Shown here in pieces: positions 51,051 to 63,127 of a DNA stretch of 64,000 nt. A model generated the notes under the pieces. The model was given only the letters and a program-made list of their open reading frames with translations. It did not search any database and was not told where the DNA came from. Made by a program: the position numbers and the translations under genes. The stretch's first letter is position 1. Each line of letters starts with the position of its first letter. The DNA is from Casuarius casuarius (Eukaryota; Chordata; Aves; Casuariiformes; Casuariidae). The stretch covers positions 558,001 through 622,000 of the forward strand of contig PTFA01000365.1 of the NCBI GenBank assembly GCA_003342895.1. Reading direction: 5' to 3'.

Positions 51051-54000
51051 ACAGGTCTGCACTTCCGAGTTGCTTTTCCAGCTTGGTTGTAACCTGGGCT
51101 GCTTATTTAATGAAGCAACATGTCTTTAAGTGGATAACTTGACTNTAAATGAATGTTAAGCTGTAACTAATTTTGTCATATTTACAGTTTTGAGCACGTG
51201 TGAAATTCCAAACATGCATTTGATAGATTATTAGCTTATCAGACAGACTTAAATACTGTACGTATTCTGCAGTTCCCACAGGTGTAATTAATGTATAACC
51301 TTTATAGAAGGCATTATATTATTGCATAAAATGTTTGCCTAGTAACATTAAGAGGACAACACTTTCTCTTTGGGGAAGAGGCTGCTATTTTTGAGGCCTC
51401 TGTTTCTTAAAAAACTTTATGCCTAGTTTTTACTGATCACCACACTAGTGAAATCGGTAGAACAGTTTATCTCTAAGTGGGGAAGAAGTTTAGTTATTAA
51501 TTTGTTAGGCTGAGCATTATGGAGATAAGGCTGTTGCTTATCTGAGAGTAAAGTCGAGAGAGTAATTTTCTTAGCTTCTTAAGATACAGATTTCTTCATG
51601 GTTCACCTTCTTCCAGAAGCACAGTACTTTGAAAGAGATTGTGAGGTTCCTATGCATATAGTAATCAGAGATGCATCTGCTTTTTTTGGCCTACAAATTG
51701 CGTATGTTAAACTGGAAGATGGAGCCATATTTGATCACACAGTTTAAGCCTGCGAGATGGCAGGAGTAACTTTGCATGGTTGAATTGTTGAATCCAGCAG
51801 AGTTTTTGATGGTTTTTGTTGTTGTTTTGGGGTTTGGTTTTTTTGCTTTATCCACTTCCGTTCTATACACTTAAGCTATTTTCACTGTGAAGCAACGCAA
51901 ACACAATCTTTACTGAGAGGGAGCTGTGCCTGGCAACTTCAGCTGGTTGCTGTACGATCAGTTAATTTTTCTGCCTGTTTTAATGAACTACTATACTGCA
52001 GTTCTAAGGCTGGTCTTTTTTTCTTTTATACCTGAGTTTTGAAAATTATTGTGGAAATAATGAAGTCTTACATCAGTTTATTTCAAAACTGAGTTGCAGG
52101 TACAACTTTTGAATGAATTCCATAGTCCTTGAAAATGTCTTACTATAAATCCCATTAGATATAGGAAGAATTCTTTCTTTAGGTATATCACTTGTTCTCA
52201 TGAAGCTCCAGGCTGGATAAATTCACAAGACAGCCACTGCAATCCAGTGAGTCTTAACAGTGGGTTTTGAACAGTGCATTTGCCTTTTAAGTCCCTGCAG
52301 TTTATAGCTTTTCACTAAGTCTGATTTCCTATTTCTAGACATTTCTTTTCTTGTTGATAGGTTTGCACAAGTAACAGCATGTAAAATTCTGTCAAGTCTA
52401 TAAAATAATGAAGTATAGAAGTCCTTATTTTTCTTACCTGTTATACCAATAAGTGTTAAAAGGTTAACACTTTAGGTGGGTTAAAAGCAGACTGAAATCT
52501 CTCTTGATAAATGCCTCTCTTAGCCTGATTGATATTTGGAGGGGAGCCTTGTAATTCAGGGATAAATAAGCATTGGTGCTGCAGAGAGTGATAATTCAAT
52601 AGATGGTACTATTCATTGTGTTACATAATTGGTTTAATACCCAGCATGATATCAGCGAGTACTGGACTGCTGAAGACAGCTTTGCATAAAATGTAAAACT
52701 TTTTGTGAATCTCTAGTATTCTGCTTGCAGTTAAAGATTGTTATTTTACTTTGTTAGCATAGAAATGTTAATTCCTGATTAAACATAGTTTAAGAATATT
52801 CTTCATCTTTACAATTTATTATATAACCATGGTTAGTATTCCATCCTATAGTTANGTATTTTAAAAGTGGAAGAAAATGATATGCAGTAGGTGACTGACA
52901 GGTATATTGCAGTGTTTAAATGTTTCAGAGGAGTAGATGCTTCTGTATAAATTAAAGCATTAGGAAAAAAGTCTGTAGATGGCTTCTTTTATTTAGAGTC
53001 TTTTCTTTCTAAAAAAAAAAAAAGTAATTGGGAGAAGAATTGTAATTGGGGAAAGAGTCAGTATATGAAGAAAATCATAAGCATCTTAATGCTTTTTCCT
53101 CTTCCTTCTCATCTCTCCTTGTGTTCGTTCTTTCCTAGGAGCAGGAACTGAGAGACAGTAGGCAGAAAGAGACCTGGGAATAGGGAAGGAGCGTATATTA
53201 GGAAAATACCTGAATGCAAGAAAAAGCTTTGTTTTTTCCTAGTGGTTGTGACTTATTTCAAAAGGCAAGGAGGCTAATCAGCAGGAGTAATAAAGGCTGA
53301 CTGTATGTCAGAGTGTTAGTGTAAAGGAAAGGAAGTGCGAAAGTCAGTTTTTATTGACTGTAACAAGTTAGAGCTTCAGGACATTACTGAAATGTGAACA
53401 GATACGCACTTACAATACAGTGTCCAGAGGAGTGTTGGACATAGCCCAAACTGCCAGGCCTGTAAAATTCTTAATCTATTTTAGTAGTTTTAGAATTCCA
53501 TCAGTGTCTCTATTACTAAATGTCCTTGGTTATTGGAACTGACAGCTATCATAGTAAATGTAGTTTCTTCAAAATGCAGCAAAACAGAAGCACTGGGGTG
53601 AGTGCGTCATAAAACTGAGAAGTTTCCTAGCATGTGGAGGTGTGCACTTTCCCATAGCCAGCTGTATGTCAGTGTTTGACTTAACAGTAGCTTGTGAAGC
53701 AAGAGCATGTGTCTTTTTTGCAAAATGTTTTCTTCTTGGTAATTAAGAACGATGTTCTTGGAAAATGTTCTTAGGAAATATTCACTGGTGCTTGGAGCCA
53801 AATAAATCTTCGTGCAGTTGTATAATTGCATGAAAGTAGAGGATAATAACTTATGGATCTTTAGTGCCAGAATATGGGAATTTGGGTAACTGGCTTTAGC
53901 ATAAAAATATTTTACAAAGTGGAGGAAATAGATGTCACTAGGAAACAAATTATGCAAGAAATACAACAGTCAGTACTCTTGCTCTTTCTTTTTTTTGTTG

Positions 54001-54471
54001 TTTTTTGTCTGAAAATGTTGCTCTCAGTGCTTTATAAAATTATATTAGGAACATGAATATCAATTCTGGTGAATTTATCAGATATATAGAATTGTAGTTT
54101 ACTTTTTAAAAAACTGCTGGAGAGATCAGAGAAACAAGTATTAATTGTTCAAGTTATGCTTTCATGGGTAAAATGACTGAAATAAATTGGAATGAGAGAT
54201 GGGTGAACTATTTCAGAGATCAGTGTAGGAGTAGAAAATTCTTTGAAGTTAGGGTTTTAAAAATCTATTTGTAATTTTTTGTAAGTCTAAGGTCGTCTTG
54301 TTACATGCTGTAGCATTACTTTGTGAAATGTTTGGATACGTATTTGTATATTGGCAATTTTATAAATAACACCTTCCTGTTAGTGCTAGGTAAAGCAACA
54401 GGATTTTGTTACTATAAAGGAAGGAAGCTTGGTTTATTGTCTCGATGCTAAGCAGTGTTTTCTCCCTCCAG
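51051..54471 (+). other. Probable first intron, 5' part
   Basis: By hand count 51481-52080 holds 224 T, 153 A, 131 G and 92 C, clear T-over-A and G-over-C excess. This is the pattern vertebrate introns show on the sense strand. No exon, RNA gene or transposon is recognised. A 119-codon minus-strand frame (53607-53966) lies antisense to this direction and has no motif. Confidence 0.5.
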
Positions 54472-54693
54472 GGACTTGCAGAAACATCTAGAATGTGTAG
54501 GTGTTTCTTTAATCTTGGATAAGGAACTTATTAAACTTTCTGGTGCAGAACTATATGAGCCATGTACTTTTAACAGATGTTATCTGCATGAGGAGGGAGT
54601 TGTAGGTCTGGTAGACGTTTGTGGCATTCATCAGTTTAAACAGTTTTCAGGTTTGAACATATGCCTTTGCCTTGAAAATCTGAATTGTTTCAG
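54472..54693 (+). other. Weak exon candidate
   Basis: A good acceptor, TTTTCTCCCTCCAG, ends at 54471. One frame, with the first base completing a codon, stays open for the next 222 bp. Possible donors are TTTTCAG|GTTTGA (exon end 54650, 179 bp) and TTTCAG|GTATTT (54693, 222 bp), both weak. The translation has no known motif. A MIR-like SINE starts about 15 bp downstream. Frames of this length are common by chance here, so it may be plain intron. Confidence 0.12.
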
Positions 54694-54707
54694 GTATTTT
54701 ATGTAGA

Positions 54708-54915
54708 AGAAAGGTGGTTCAGTGGTGAGTTTGCTACTCTGGGACTTGGGAAACAGGTTCAGCTCACTGCCTTGCCAAAAGCTGCCTGTGTGGCCTGGGA
54801 CAAGTTGCTTCTCTGTCCCTCAGTTCCCATACTGAAACTGCAGAATAATAGTAGCTTTCTGCATCACAGAACTGTTACAAGGATAAGTCAGTCAGATTTT
54901 GATGTGTTCAGGTAT
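54708..54915 (+). repeat. MIR-like SINE, near full length
   Basis: From the tRNA-like head GGTGGTTCAGTGGTGAG it runs through GGACTTGGGAAACAGGTTCA, the core CTGTGTGGCCTGGGACAAGT, TGCTTCTCTGTCCCTCAGTT and TGAAACTGCAGAATAATAGT, and ends near GTTACAAGGATAAG. This follows the MIR consensus order closely. It is the only MIR here in plus orientation and lies in the presumed first intron. Confidence 0.75.
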
Positions 54916-55730
54916 GGTAGTAATGTGCAGCGTATAGTTACCTCATGTTATGAGGGAGAGGTTGAAGTGACTGCACAAGTTAAGAGCTAAGGTAAATTCC
55001 ATGCTGAGGGAATAAAGTCAGAAAAAGCACATAAGAGTTTCGACTGAAAACATCTTGAATCAGCTGAAAGAAAGAGAAAAATTGTTTAAAATTTTAAGGA
55101 GTACTGCATTGTTTACTTTCTTAAAAAAAAGTATTAGAATTTTTTTTTAAAAAAAGAACTTAACCCAGGCAGAATTTTTCTTTGTATTAAGATCCTGTCA
55201 CACAAGGAACAATAGAAAAGCTGTGTTTGTTCCTGTTCTTCTCTTTGTTTTCAATTTGAGCTAAGCATTACATCTGAATCTTTTAGCTCTCAATTTTGTT
55301 TGTTGGTTCTATTGGAACGATTGTCAAAATCTCTTAAACTCAATCAGATTTATTGACCTTTCATTTAAAAGAGTATAAGGAAAAATCAACTTCCCCCACC
55401 CCCTGAGGGGAAAAAGAAAAAGAATTTGAAGACACTGCTTAGAAGTGATTGCAGTTACTTTATATAGCTGGAAGTATTTGGGGTTAAGAATCCTTCTGTT
55501 GGANATGCAAGATGGTATTGCCATTGCTGTAAACTGAAAGTATAGACTAGAAAGTTTTGCAAAAGAGTTTCCATTGTTGAGAGTCTACGCCCCCAGGAAC
55601 GGTCTTTCTATACTGAACAAGATATATGTGATAAACTTACTGGTTTAATATGTAATTATTTTGATGTGTGTGCTCTCCATGATTGCTTTGGTCCCCTATA
55701 CATTTACATCCCACGTCCAAGAAAATATGT

Positions 55731-55760
55731 CTTGTTCAAACTTGTTCAAACTTGTTCAGA
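55731..55760. repeat. Three tandem copies of a 10-bp unit
   Basis: CTTGTTCAAA is repeated three times, the last copy with one change (CTTGTTCAGA). It is a small slippage product. Confidence 0.95.
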
Positions 55761-57704
55761 CTAGTGACTTAATTAAGTGTTCCGCTTTTAAGCACTAGAA
55801 CAGTTACGTGTCAAGTTTGTTATAAGAGTGAGCAGTCCTCTTAAAACTGCACTTCAAAGGATGTTGTTAAATATATTGGTTAACTCTCTAAGGAGGTTTA
55901 TAATAACAAATGGAAACCTACGCTGTACTAACAATTCATTTGGCAAATTATTTTTCATAGCTACTAGCATCTGTGCCTGTGTGCGTGTGCCAGTGGTGCA
56001 AAGTTAAGTGGGGAATGCTTTAAGGATGTTCTATTGCTTCAGAAACGTTTCTGCTTAGTAATGACTTCAAGCTTTGGTTATACCTTCTTTTCCTCCCGAG
56101 TGTGTTTGTTTTAAATCAAGTTCACTTTACGTGTTAAGTAACTTCTTTATTTATACTGTATTCATACTGAGATATTGGTGCCTTGATTTTTGGGTGGACG
56201 GAAAGGATTTGTTTGGTTGATCTGTTTGTTCCCTTCTTGGGGGAAGGCTGCAGTATAGTATGTTGAAAATTGGCCTGTTGCACATTCATGGTAGTTCAGC
56301 ATTTCCAGGCATGTTGTTACACATACACAGGACTTCTCATTCTTCTCGAGTGTTTGTGTCTTGCTATGCATGGATCAGACATCAATCCTGTTAAGTTCCG
56401 AGAGCCTGATGGTTTCCTAGTAGTATTGGGAGTACTCTGTAGGTGGAGTACTGTTATTCTCCATATGTATGGTAATTTATTCTTTGAGAAATACCATCTT
56501 TGTACAGAATAATTACTGTGCAGTAAACCTAGTGTTTGTGTCATTGCACATACAGAAGGTAAGGAAGAAGATCAAACAATGTATTTTTATGAGACTGTTC
56601 TTTTCATTATTTGATACTTCAAATGAACTGAAAAATCAGTTATTTATACTGTTCTAGTTAAAATCTGCAGTTGGTTACAAGCATTTAAAATATGCTGTAT
56701 GCTGAGGTCACTGTAAACAAAATTTCTAAATGTCTTAATCTTGTGTTCAGATGGCTTGTAATATGCTGTGCTGCTAATAAATATATATATACATGCTGCT
56801 ATTTTTTAACAATGTAAGAGTAAGCTCTGAGGATCTTTTCAACTCCTAAGTTTCCTAACTAGTAGGCCTTCTGATTTTTGCACACTGCATAGGAAAAAGG
56901 TGTATGTTTATTTGTGCTGGTGACTTTGTGTCCAGGATTTGCTGTATGACTGGAAATGGGCAACACTAGCTCAAAAATGGCTGGCAAACATTTTACTGTA
57001 TTTTTAACCAGCATAACCCTTTTTGCATGTTGAACTTCCTTGGGTCAGATAAGCTCCATCAGGATTTGCAGTCTGATGGAAATAGGTTTGGTCCTTCAAA
57101 GTCATTGGGATGCTTTTGAGAATCTTGCCGTTTTATATTTGAATATAAGTTTTGGTTGAATTTGAAATCGCTGGTGGTGTATGTAATTGGAATTCTCAAA
57201 GTGGTTGGTCTAAATGAAACAGTTACTAGTAATTACATGTTTAAGTAACATTTTGTTGATAACAATACTTCATTTCAAATTGAAAAAGATTTTGTTTGAC
57301 TAATAAGCAACAAAATAATGTATGCATATTCCCTGCTTAATTTTAAGGTACTACTGGTTCCATTGATATTTAGAAGTACCTAATTTGGCATATTTGGGGT
57401 GTTACATATAGCATTTATTTAAAATTTTGAAAAGTCCCATAATAACATTAAAAATACTTGGAATAATAAAAAATCAAATCCAAACCTGCGTTATTAAACA
57501 CTTTCACTGGTCTGTAAATTTAAATGAACAAGCTTTTAAAAACTCATTTTAAAATAACTTAAGTCCAAGTGAGTTAGTATAACTATCTTTTCTTTTAACA
57601 GTTGCATTTGTGCTTTCTCTTTGGTTATATCTCATTTTTAGTCACTTGGTATTGCCTAGACTTAATACGGAGTGGGGAAAACTGTACCACTGACTTCTGT
57701 ATTT

Positions 57705-57726
57705 AAAAAAAAAAAAAAAAAAAAAA
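57705..57726. repeat. Mononucleotide run, (A)22
   Basis: Twenty-two consecutive A residues. No SINE or processed transcript is recognised upstream. Confidence 0.95.
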
Positions 57727-58436
57727 GTTTGTGATCCTATTTTTCCATTGTCTTTTGACTTTTTTTGTTTTACTCTGTTGATTTCTGGGCTAGCTCAACT
57801 ACAAGAGTAGCAGGAAGTAGGGAGATGGTCTGTGTTAATTAACTGCATGCATCTTTTTCATACTTAGTTTCATCTCGGTTGTTTCTTGCTTCAGTTTGAG
57901 TCAACTCTTTTTCACTGGTATATTGTTATACCAGGGGCCCCAGCNCAGTTAGAGATTTTGCTGAATTCAATTTGTACTGAAAGAAGGTGTATCAAACTGT
58001 ATACTTTGGTTGTATTTCCTGTTTTAAAATGTTTTATGTTAAAATAACTGTTGATTATATGTGGGTGTTAAAAGTGCCCATGATTAATACTCTAGGTTTT
58101 AAGAGATAGATTGTATGGGATAAAATGATAGAAATTTGACTCATTGAGGTATACTGGAAAAGAGAGGAATAGCTGGCTATCCTGTTTTCAAAAATTCTTC
58201 CTGGAAAACATAACAGATCAGATGTGTTTTGAAGACAGAATGAAGACTGAGTAAGACTTGAGTGTAGACCACTGTAATTGTTAGATGATTCATCAGTGCG
58301 AATGATGCTTCTCTACTGTGGCTTGGTTTGGTTTGAAGTTGGATTAGATGTTGGGAAGGGGTGTATTGTTTGACATCCCTCCTAGCCACCTTGAACAGGG
58401 ATAAGAGAGGTCAGTACTATTGATACTCACAGGGCT

Positions 58437-58466
58437 TTATTATTATTATTATTATTATTATTATTT
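58437..58466. repeat. (TTA)n microsatellite, about 10 units
   Basis: An uninterrupted TTA/ATT trinucleotide run of about 30 bp, likely length-variable. Confidence 0.95.
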
Positions 58467-59144
58467 TGAAGAGTAGTTTCTTATACTTAGGAATTCTTTC
58501 CCAGATGAATAGTGGCCTTTTATAGTTATTTTTTCCTTATTCTTGACCACTTTGGAGAAGGAATTTAATTTTAGTGGTCGGTGTTTTCTGGAGGTTTCTA
58601 GTTCTCATCTATAGATATAGTTAAAATGTTAAGAATAGCTTGCATATGCATCAAGCAAAGTTAGGTCTTCTGTTTAATGGACACTTACAATATCCATTGT
58701 GTCCTGTAGACCAGAAATTAAACCATGAAGGGTGACTGGGAAATGCTCAGCATGCTATTTTAAAATAGTCAGTCCCAAAATACCTTCAAGCATCATCTGA
58801 ATTGTGTCCAGACTCTCTCTCCAACTCCTGGATTAGTGTTTTTCTGCCTTCTCTTGGGCACTTGTGAGGACCTGGTGGATCTGAGAGATCTGTGAAAAAT
58901 GAGCAAGGCTGTTGTCTCTGGACTTAAATTATGTATACAGTGTTCTGCCTCTCTACTGGGAAGTTTTCAAGGGGTTGAAAATGAAGAAACTTGTAAACAT
59001 CTCAGAAGATTTACGTGGCTTATTTTCAGAGGGTTTTGTGAGCTGCTTGCCTCAGTCCGCCCCCCCCCATCTGTTTTGTCCTGGAAGCGTGTAAGGAAGA
59101 AGGCCTTCGTTGCTGTGTTTTTCAAGGTACAAGCAGGGCAGTCT

Positions 59145-59412
59145 TGACTCATCTCTTACTCTTGGGAGTCAGTAAGTGGAGCCTACAGTAAAAGAGAGAA
59201 ACAACTGGAGAGCTGCTGATTTACAGCAGGAAGCTGACAGTAATTGCATAGGCAAAAGCCGAGAGTACTTAACAATTAAACTGTCCCTGGAGCCGCAGGA
59301 AGGAGCGGAGGAGATTGCTGGGGATACTACTTGCCTTCGCTGTGTAGTGAGGGAGCTGGTTTAAATAGCAGAGCCTGAAGGGGAAGAGGGGAGAGTGGGT
59401 GGGCATGACTCA
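59145..59412 (+). promoter_or_regulatory. Possible intronic regulatory element bounded by AP-1 sites
   Basis: The block is richer in G and purines than its surroundings. A consensus AP-1 site, TGACTCA, lies at each end (59145-59151 and 59406-59412). Between them are GGAA-type ETS cores (near 59300) and a TTTAAATA sequence (about 59360). The arrangement suggests an enhancer or alternative start, but short motifs occur by chance and no conservation data are available. Confidence 0.2.
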
Positions 59413-60149
59413 TAACATTATTTTATATTTATTGAATGTAGCTTTATGTTCATCGTTTCAGAGGTGAGTGAGTCGGTAGTAATGTATGTTTCTTAATCAT
59501 CTTAGGTAATTCAAAAAAAGTCTATTCTTGAGATAAGTCCAAAGTTCACAATATTCATAATCAAACAGAGCAGGAAGTACAAGTGCCAGCCTAAGTTACA
59601 AAAATGAAATCAGTAATAAATATACACAGATTTTTGAGGAAAATGCATGTAAAATAAAACTAAAAGGCATTAAGTAGCAGTGACTGTCTCGCTTTTTCTT
59701 AGTTAAGCTTTCATATAGAAAGTTCAAAGTCTATTCTGGACCCAGGAACTGCACGATCTTTTTATTTATATGAAGTTCCACTGACTCTTAACAGGCCTCT
59801 GCAGCGGATCAGTGGTCTCTGCCTGCTTTGTGTAAAATTAAGTATTAGCTCTCAAAGGAGAGATTGGACTATAGAACTGTTAGCATTGTGTGCTACTTTA
59901 ATACTCTTGCGTAGACTTTGTACTTGAAGATATGGAGGAAGCAATGAAACTGTTAGGGAGTAATGGAGGTGAACTCAAGAGCAGATGCTGGTGTGAAACT
60001 AAAAATAGAAGTTAACGTAGGAGACTTGAAACAGTCTGTGTTGTAAGAGGTGAAACTGGATGCTTGCGTGCCTCTTCAGGTTCCAGTTGCAGAATCATGC
60101 ATTTGCAGTTATAAACTGGGCAAAGGTGGTCTGTGCTGTTTGTGTATAG
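59413..60149 (+). other. Probable first intron, continued
   Basis: Nothing recognisable. No exon, repeat or RNA gene is supported. Confidence 0.4.
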
Positions 60150-60391
60150 GGATGTCCAGGAGGCCAGCCTTCTGTTTGTGAGGTGGTCCCTAAGCGTGGA
60201 GACATGTTAGTATACGGTATACCCTCCGGGAAGAACAGTGGCGAGGGGAAAGGTGAGAGAAGCCGGGCTGAGGTATGTTCCTACTTAAATTACTACATTG
60301 CCACTGGAAAGAGGGGGATGTAAAATTTCTAAAATAAGTGATGCGTCCTGTTTGGATTATAACACAACCTCAGAGAAGGAATTTGAAGGAG
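60150..60391 (+). other. Candidate exon region with several splice signals
   Basis: Seen: an acceptor-like GTTTGTGTATAG ends at 60149, directly after an in-frame stop. From 60150 a frame runs 41 codons to a good donor, GAG|GTATGT (exon end 60272, exactly 123 bp). An earlier donor, AAAG|GTGAGA, would end the exon at 60252. The peptide starts GCPGGQPSVCEVVPKRGD and is more GC-rich in codon choice than the surroundings. About 120 bp on, a consensus donor GAG|GTAAGT sits at 60391, with an ATG at 60339 opening 17 codons up to it. Any of these could be exon 2 of the island-driven gene. No protein family is recognised, and a 41-codon frame is not rare. Confidence 0.2.
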
Positions 60392-62926
60392 GTAAGTTTT
60401 TTGAATTCTTATGTGTGAATGTTGATAGACACTACAAAATGGGATTTCAAAAATATTTTAGCTTCTGATTGACTATGACAAGAACCAAGAAGGAATGTGT
60501 TATGGAGATTTTTTTCTGAAACAGCACTGTATCATTGACACCTGTCTCTTCCCTCCACACTGAGGTGGGGGGAGGCAAAATGAAGTGTATGTAATCGGTT
60601 CTAGATTTGATACCTTTTGTCTCTTTTTTTGCTGGAACTGATGAATTAGGGAAGATCTGGGAGGAAGCACAGCTTTTCCTTTCTAAGAACTCATCTTTTT
60701 TTAGTATCAGACTCTAAAAGTGGGCAAAGGATTTCTTATATTGCTTTGTGGTTTTAGTTTCTGCTGCAGTGAAATAACTAAGTAGGTGAGTAATTAAGTG
60801 CTGTAGAACATGTTTCAGACTTGGACATTTTTGTATTGGAATCCCCTGAAATAATATTTTCATGAGCATTGAAGTATATCTATATAAAATAGCATCCATA
60901 TTCTGAAAAACGCTTTAAGATAAAATTCCAGTGAATAGTTAGATTGGTGGTCTTCCAGCCAAATTTCCTCATTAACTGGGGGATTAACACTGAAGTCTTG
61001 TAATTCTTTCAACAAAAATCTTATAAGTAACAGGCTAATAATTCTGTTGCTTTTTTGGTCTGACTAGAGTTGCCAGGAAGGGTGTCATAGTGGTGGTTTT
61101 GTCATATGTGTTGAGTTTCTTTAGCAACTGGAAGAAAATCAAAAATTGATCTAATGTGCATCACTAAATTATGATTTGTTAATGAAAGCTGAATAGAATT
61201 GGTAATAATTTACAGTGGATTCTTGCTAAAGTGTAATATGATGAAAGCAGTTTTTCAAAACTGAAACGATTATATGCTTTCACATTTGATTTTAATTTTG
61301 TAATGTTTGAATTCTTTTTCTTTAAAGAGCATCGCTAGTAGATCTTAGTAATTCTATGAGGAATTTTGAACTAATCTGGAGAAAAAAATAAGTTAAAACT
61401 TTTTTCTTAGCCTCTAGTTCATCCCATATTTTCCTCAAAGGNAAAAGGAACTGAAAATAATATTTTACGGGCTAAAAATTAGCTGATAGTACTTTGAAAT
61501 AGAATATCTATATGGATTTTCTTTTTTCTGCGAGAATTGGTTTGTCAAACAAGAGAGGGCTTTGAGGTTTTGGGATTTTGCCCTGAAAAAATTAAAGCAC
61601 CAGAGTAGCTTGACTTCAGTGGAGTTATATGCTCAAAATGGAGTGTTATGTGGTGTGTTTGTGGGTTTTTTTTTTTTTTTAAATAGGTGCTCCTATAGGG
61701 AAAAGTACTTTGAAAAATTTTATTGGTTTTATTCAGCGATTCTTAATGGGCTTTTATTTTGTTCAGAAACAAGTTTTCCTTGTTTCACTTTCTTCACATC
61801 TGCAGAGAATTCAGCTTAAGCCTGCTTAAACAGGAAACCAACCACCAATATTTGCTTTTTATAGGCACAGGATTTTTCTAGGCTTCATATACTCTTAATG
61901 TTAAGCTGCAGTTGTATCCAGGATGTGCTGTATATTTTGTTGAGGGACCACATGGGACAATTTAGGACGATACTGGTGAATGACAGTGTTTATTTTTTTC
62001 ATTTAAATAAATTAAAAGTATGTGTGATGCCAAGTTCTGCCAGTTTAGAAGTATAACTTAGGGAACAAACATCCTTAAGCTTGCTCCTAGCTACATGTGT
62101 ATTTAGAGATGTTACTATAGTGTAAAGTGATCCCATGAACCAGNGTGTGAATTACTAATGAATGTTAGTAACAGTTATGACGTTGTCTTAGGAATACTCA
62201 AGTGTGTGTTTTTACTGTTAGTTATAACCATAACTCAGTTATAGTTTCTCAGACTTGTGATAATTAAGTTGAGGAAGACAATAAGAAAATTTAGATTACC
62301 TTAATAAATTTGGTTACTTTATTGAAGATCAAACCTATGCCTTCAAAGTTCTAAACCACCACTGCATACCTTAAATATGCAGGCTCCTTTGCCTTCTGTG
62401 GCTGAAAAGAACAGATTGGTTTAATGGACAGCTTATACCCATTCAATGTCCTTTCAGGTATATGGAAAATCTTGTATCTCGAACAAAAGTGTGTTAACTT
62501 TGTTCAATGAATATAATTTTTTTAATTAAAAACTATATATGCATTAAATTCTAAATTTATATGCATTTTAACTCTTTATAAAAAGACCTGAATTTTTGTA
62601 ACAGTCTCTCATCAGTATGATATTGCAGCCTCTTCAGCTTTCTGTAAATAATTATTGCAGAATTAAATTTATTAGATGTGACCCTGATACTGGACTTGGG
62701 ATACCAGAGACTTAAATCAGCATCAGTAAATTAATTGGTGTTGGGCACCAAAAAGGTTAATAATTACAGGCTGAATTAATTGACTCAAAATTGGTTGCTA
62801 GAATTTTTTCTAGTATGGTGTTGGAATGATGCTAATCAACAAAAAACTGTTTCTCAAAGTGGTTGAAGCTAGATTTGAACAGTAGTCTTGAGGAATTAGC
62901 GATTAAAAAAGAACAGGTGGTTGCAG

Positions 62927-62956
62927 ATATATGCCTATATCTGTATAGGCATATAT
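62927..62956. repeat. 13-bp perfect inverted repeat (hairpin)
   Basis: ATATATGCCTATA (62927-62939) and TATAGGCATATAT (62944-62956) are exact reverse complements with a 4-base loop (TCTG). A degenerate further copy of the same motif follows (to about 62975). It probably arose from a TA-type microsatellite. Confidence 0.95.
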
Positions 62957-63105
62957 GCGTATATACCTATATGTATTTCTGATCTCCCACTCCCCCCAAA
63001 TAAACACTTTTAAATGTATTTAGCAGTATATCATGTTTTGTGATGTTGCTTCGATATGCAGATACAGCTAGTCATCAGGTATTTGTCCGTCTTTTATATT
63101 TTTTT

Positions 63106-63127
63106 TATATATATATATATATATATA
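63106..63127. repeat. (TA)n microsatellite, about 11 units
   Basis: An uninterrupted alternating T/A run of about 22 bp following a T-rich tract. Confidence 0.95.

Larger units (their letters stand above)
54916..59144 (+). other. Probable first intron, middle part
   Basis: By hand count 56881-57180 holds 107 T, 76 A, 71 G and 46 C, so the sense-strand asymmetry continues. No exon is supported. A strong donor-like AAG|GTAAGG at 56558 has no matching coding frame. Simple repeats in this stretch are listed separately. Confidence 0.5.

Noticed and set aside
56270..56558. 80-codon frame followed by a strong donor-like site
   Set aside because: The frame stops before the donor, so the two do not form one exon.
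57680..57726. A-run as the tail of a retrocopied gene
   Set aside because: No open frame, polyadenylation signal or target duplication could be linked to it.
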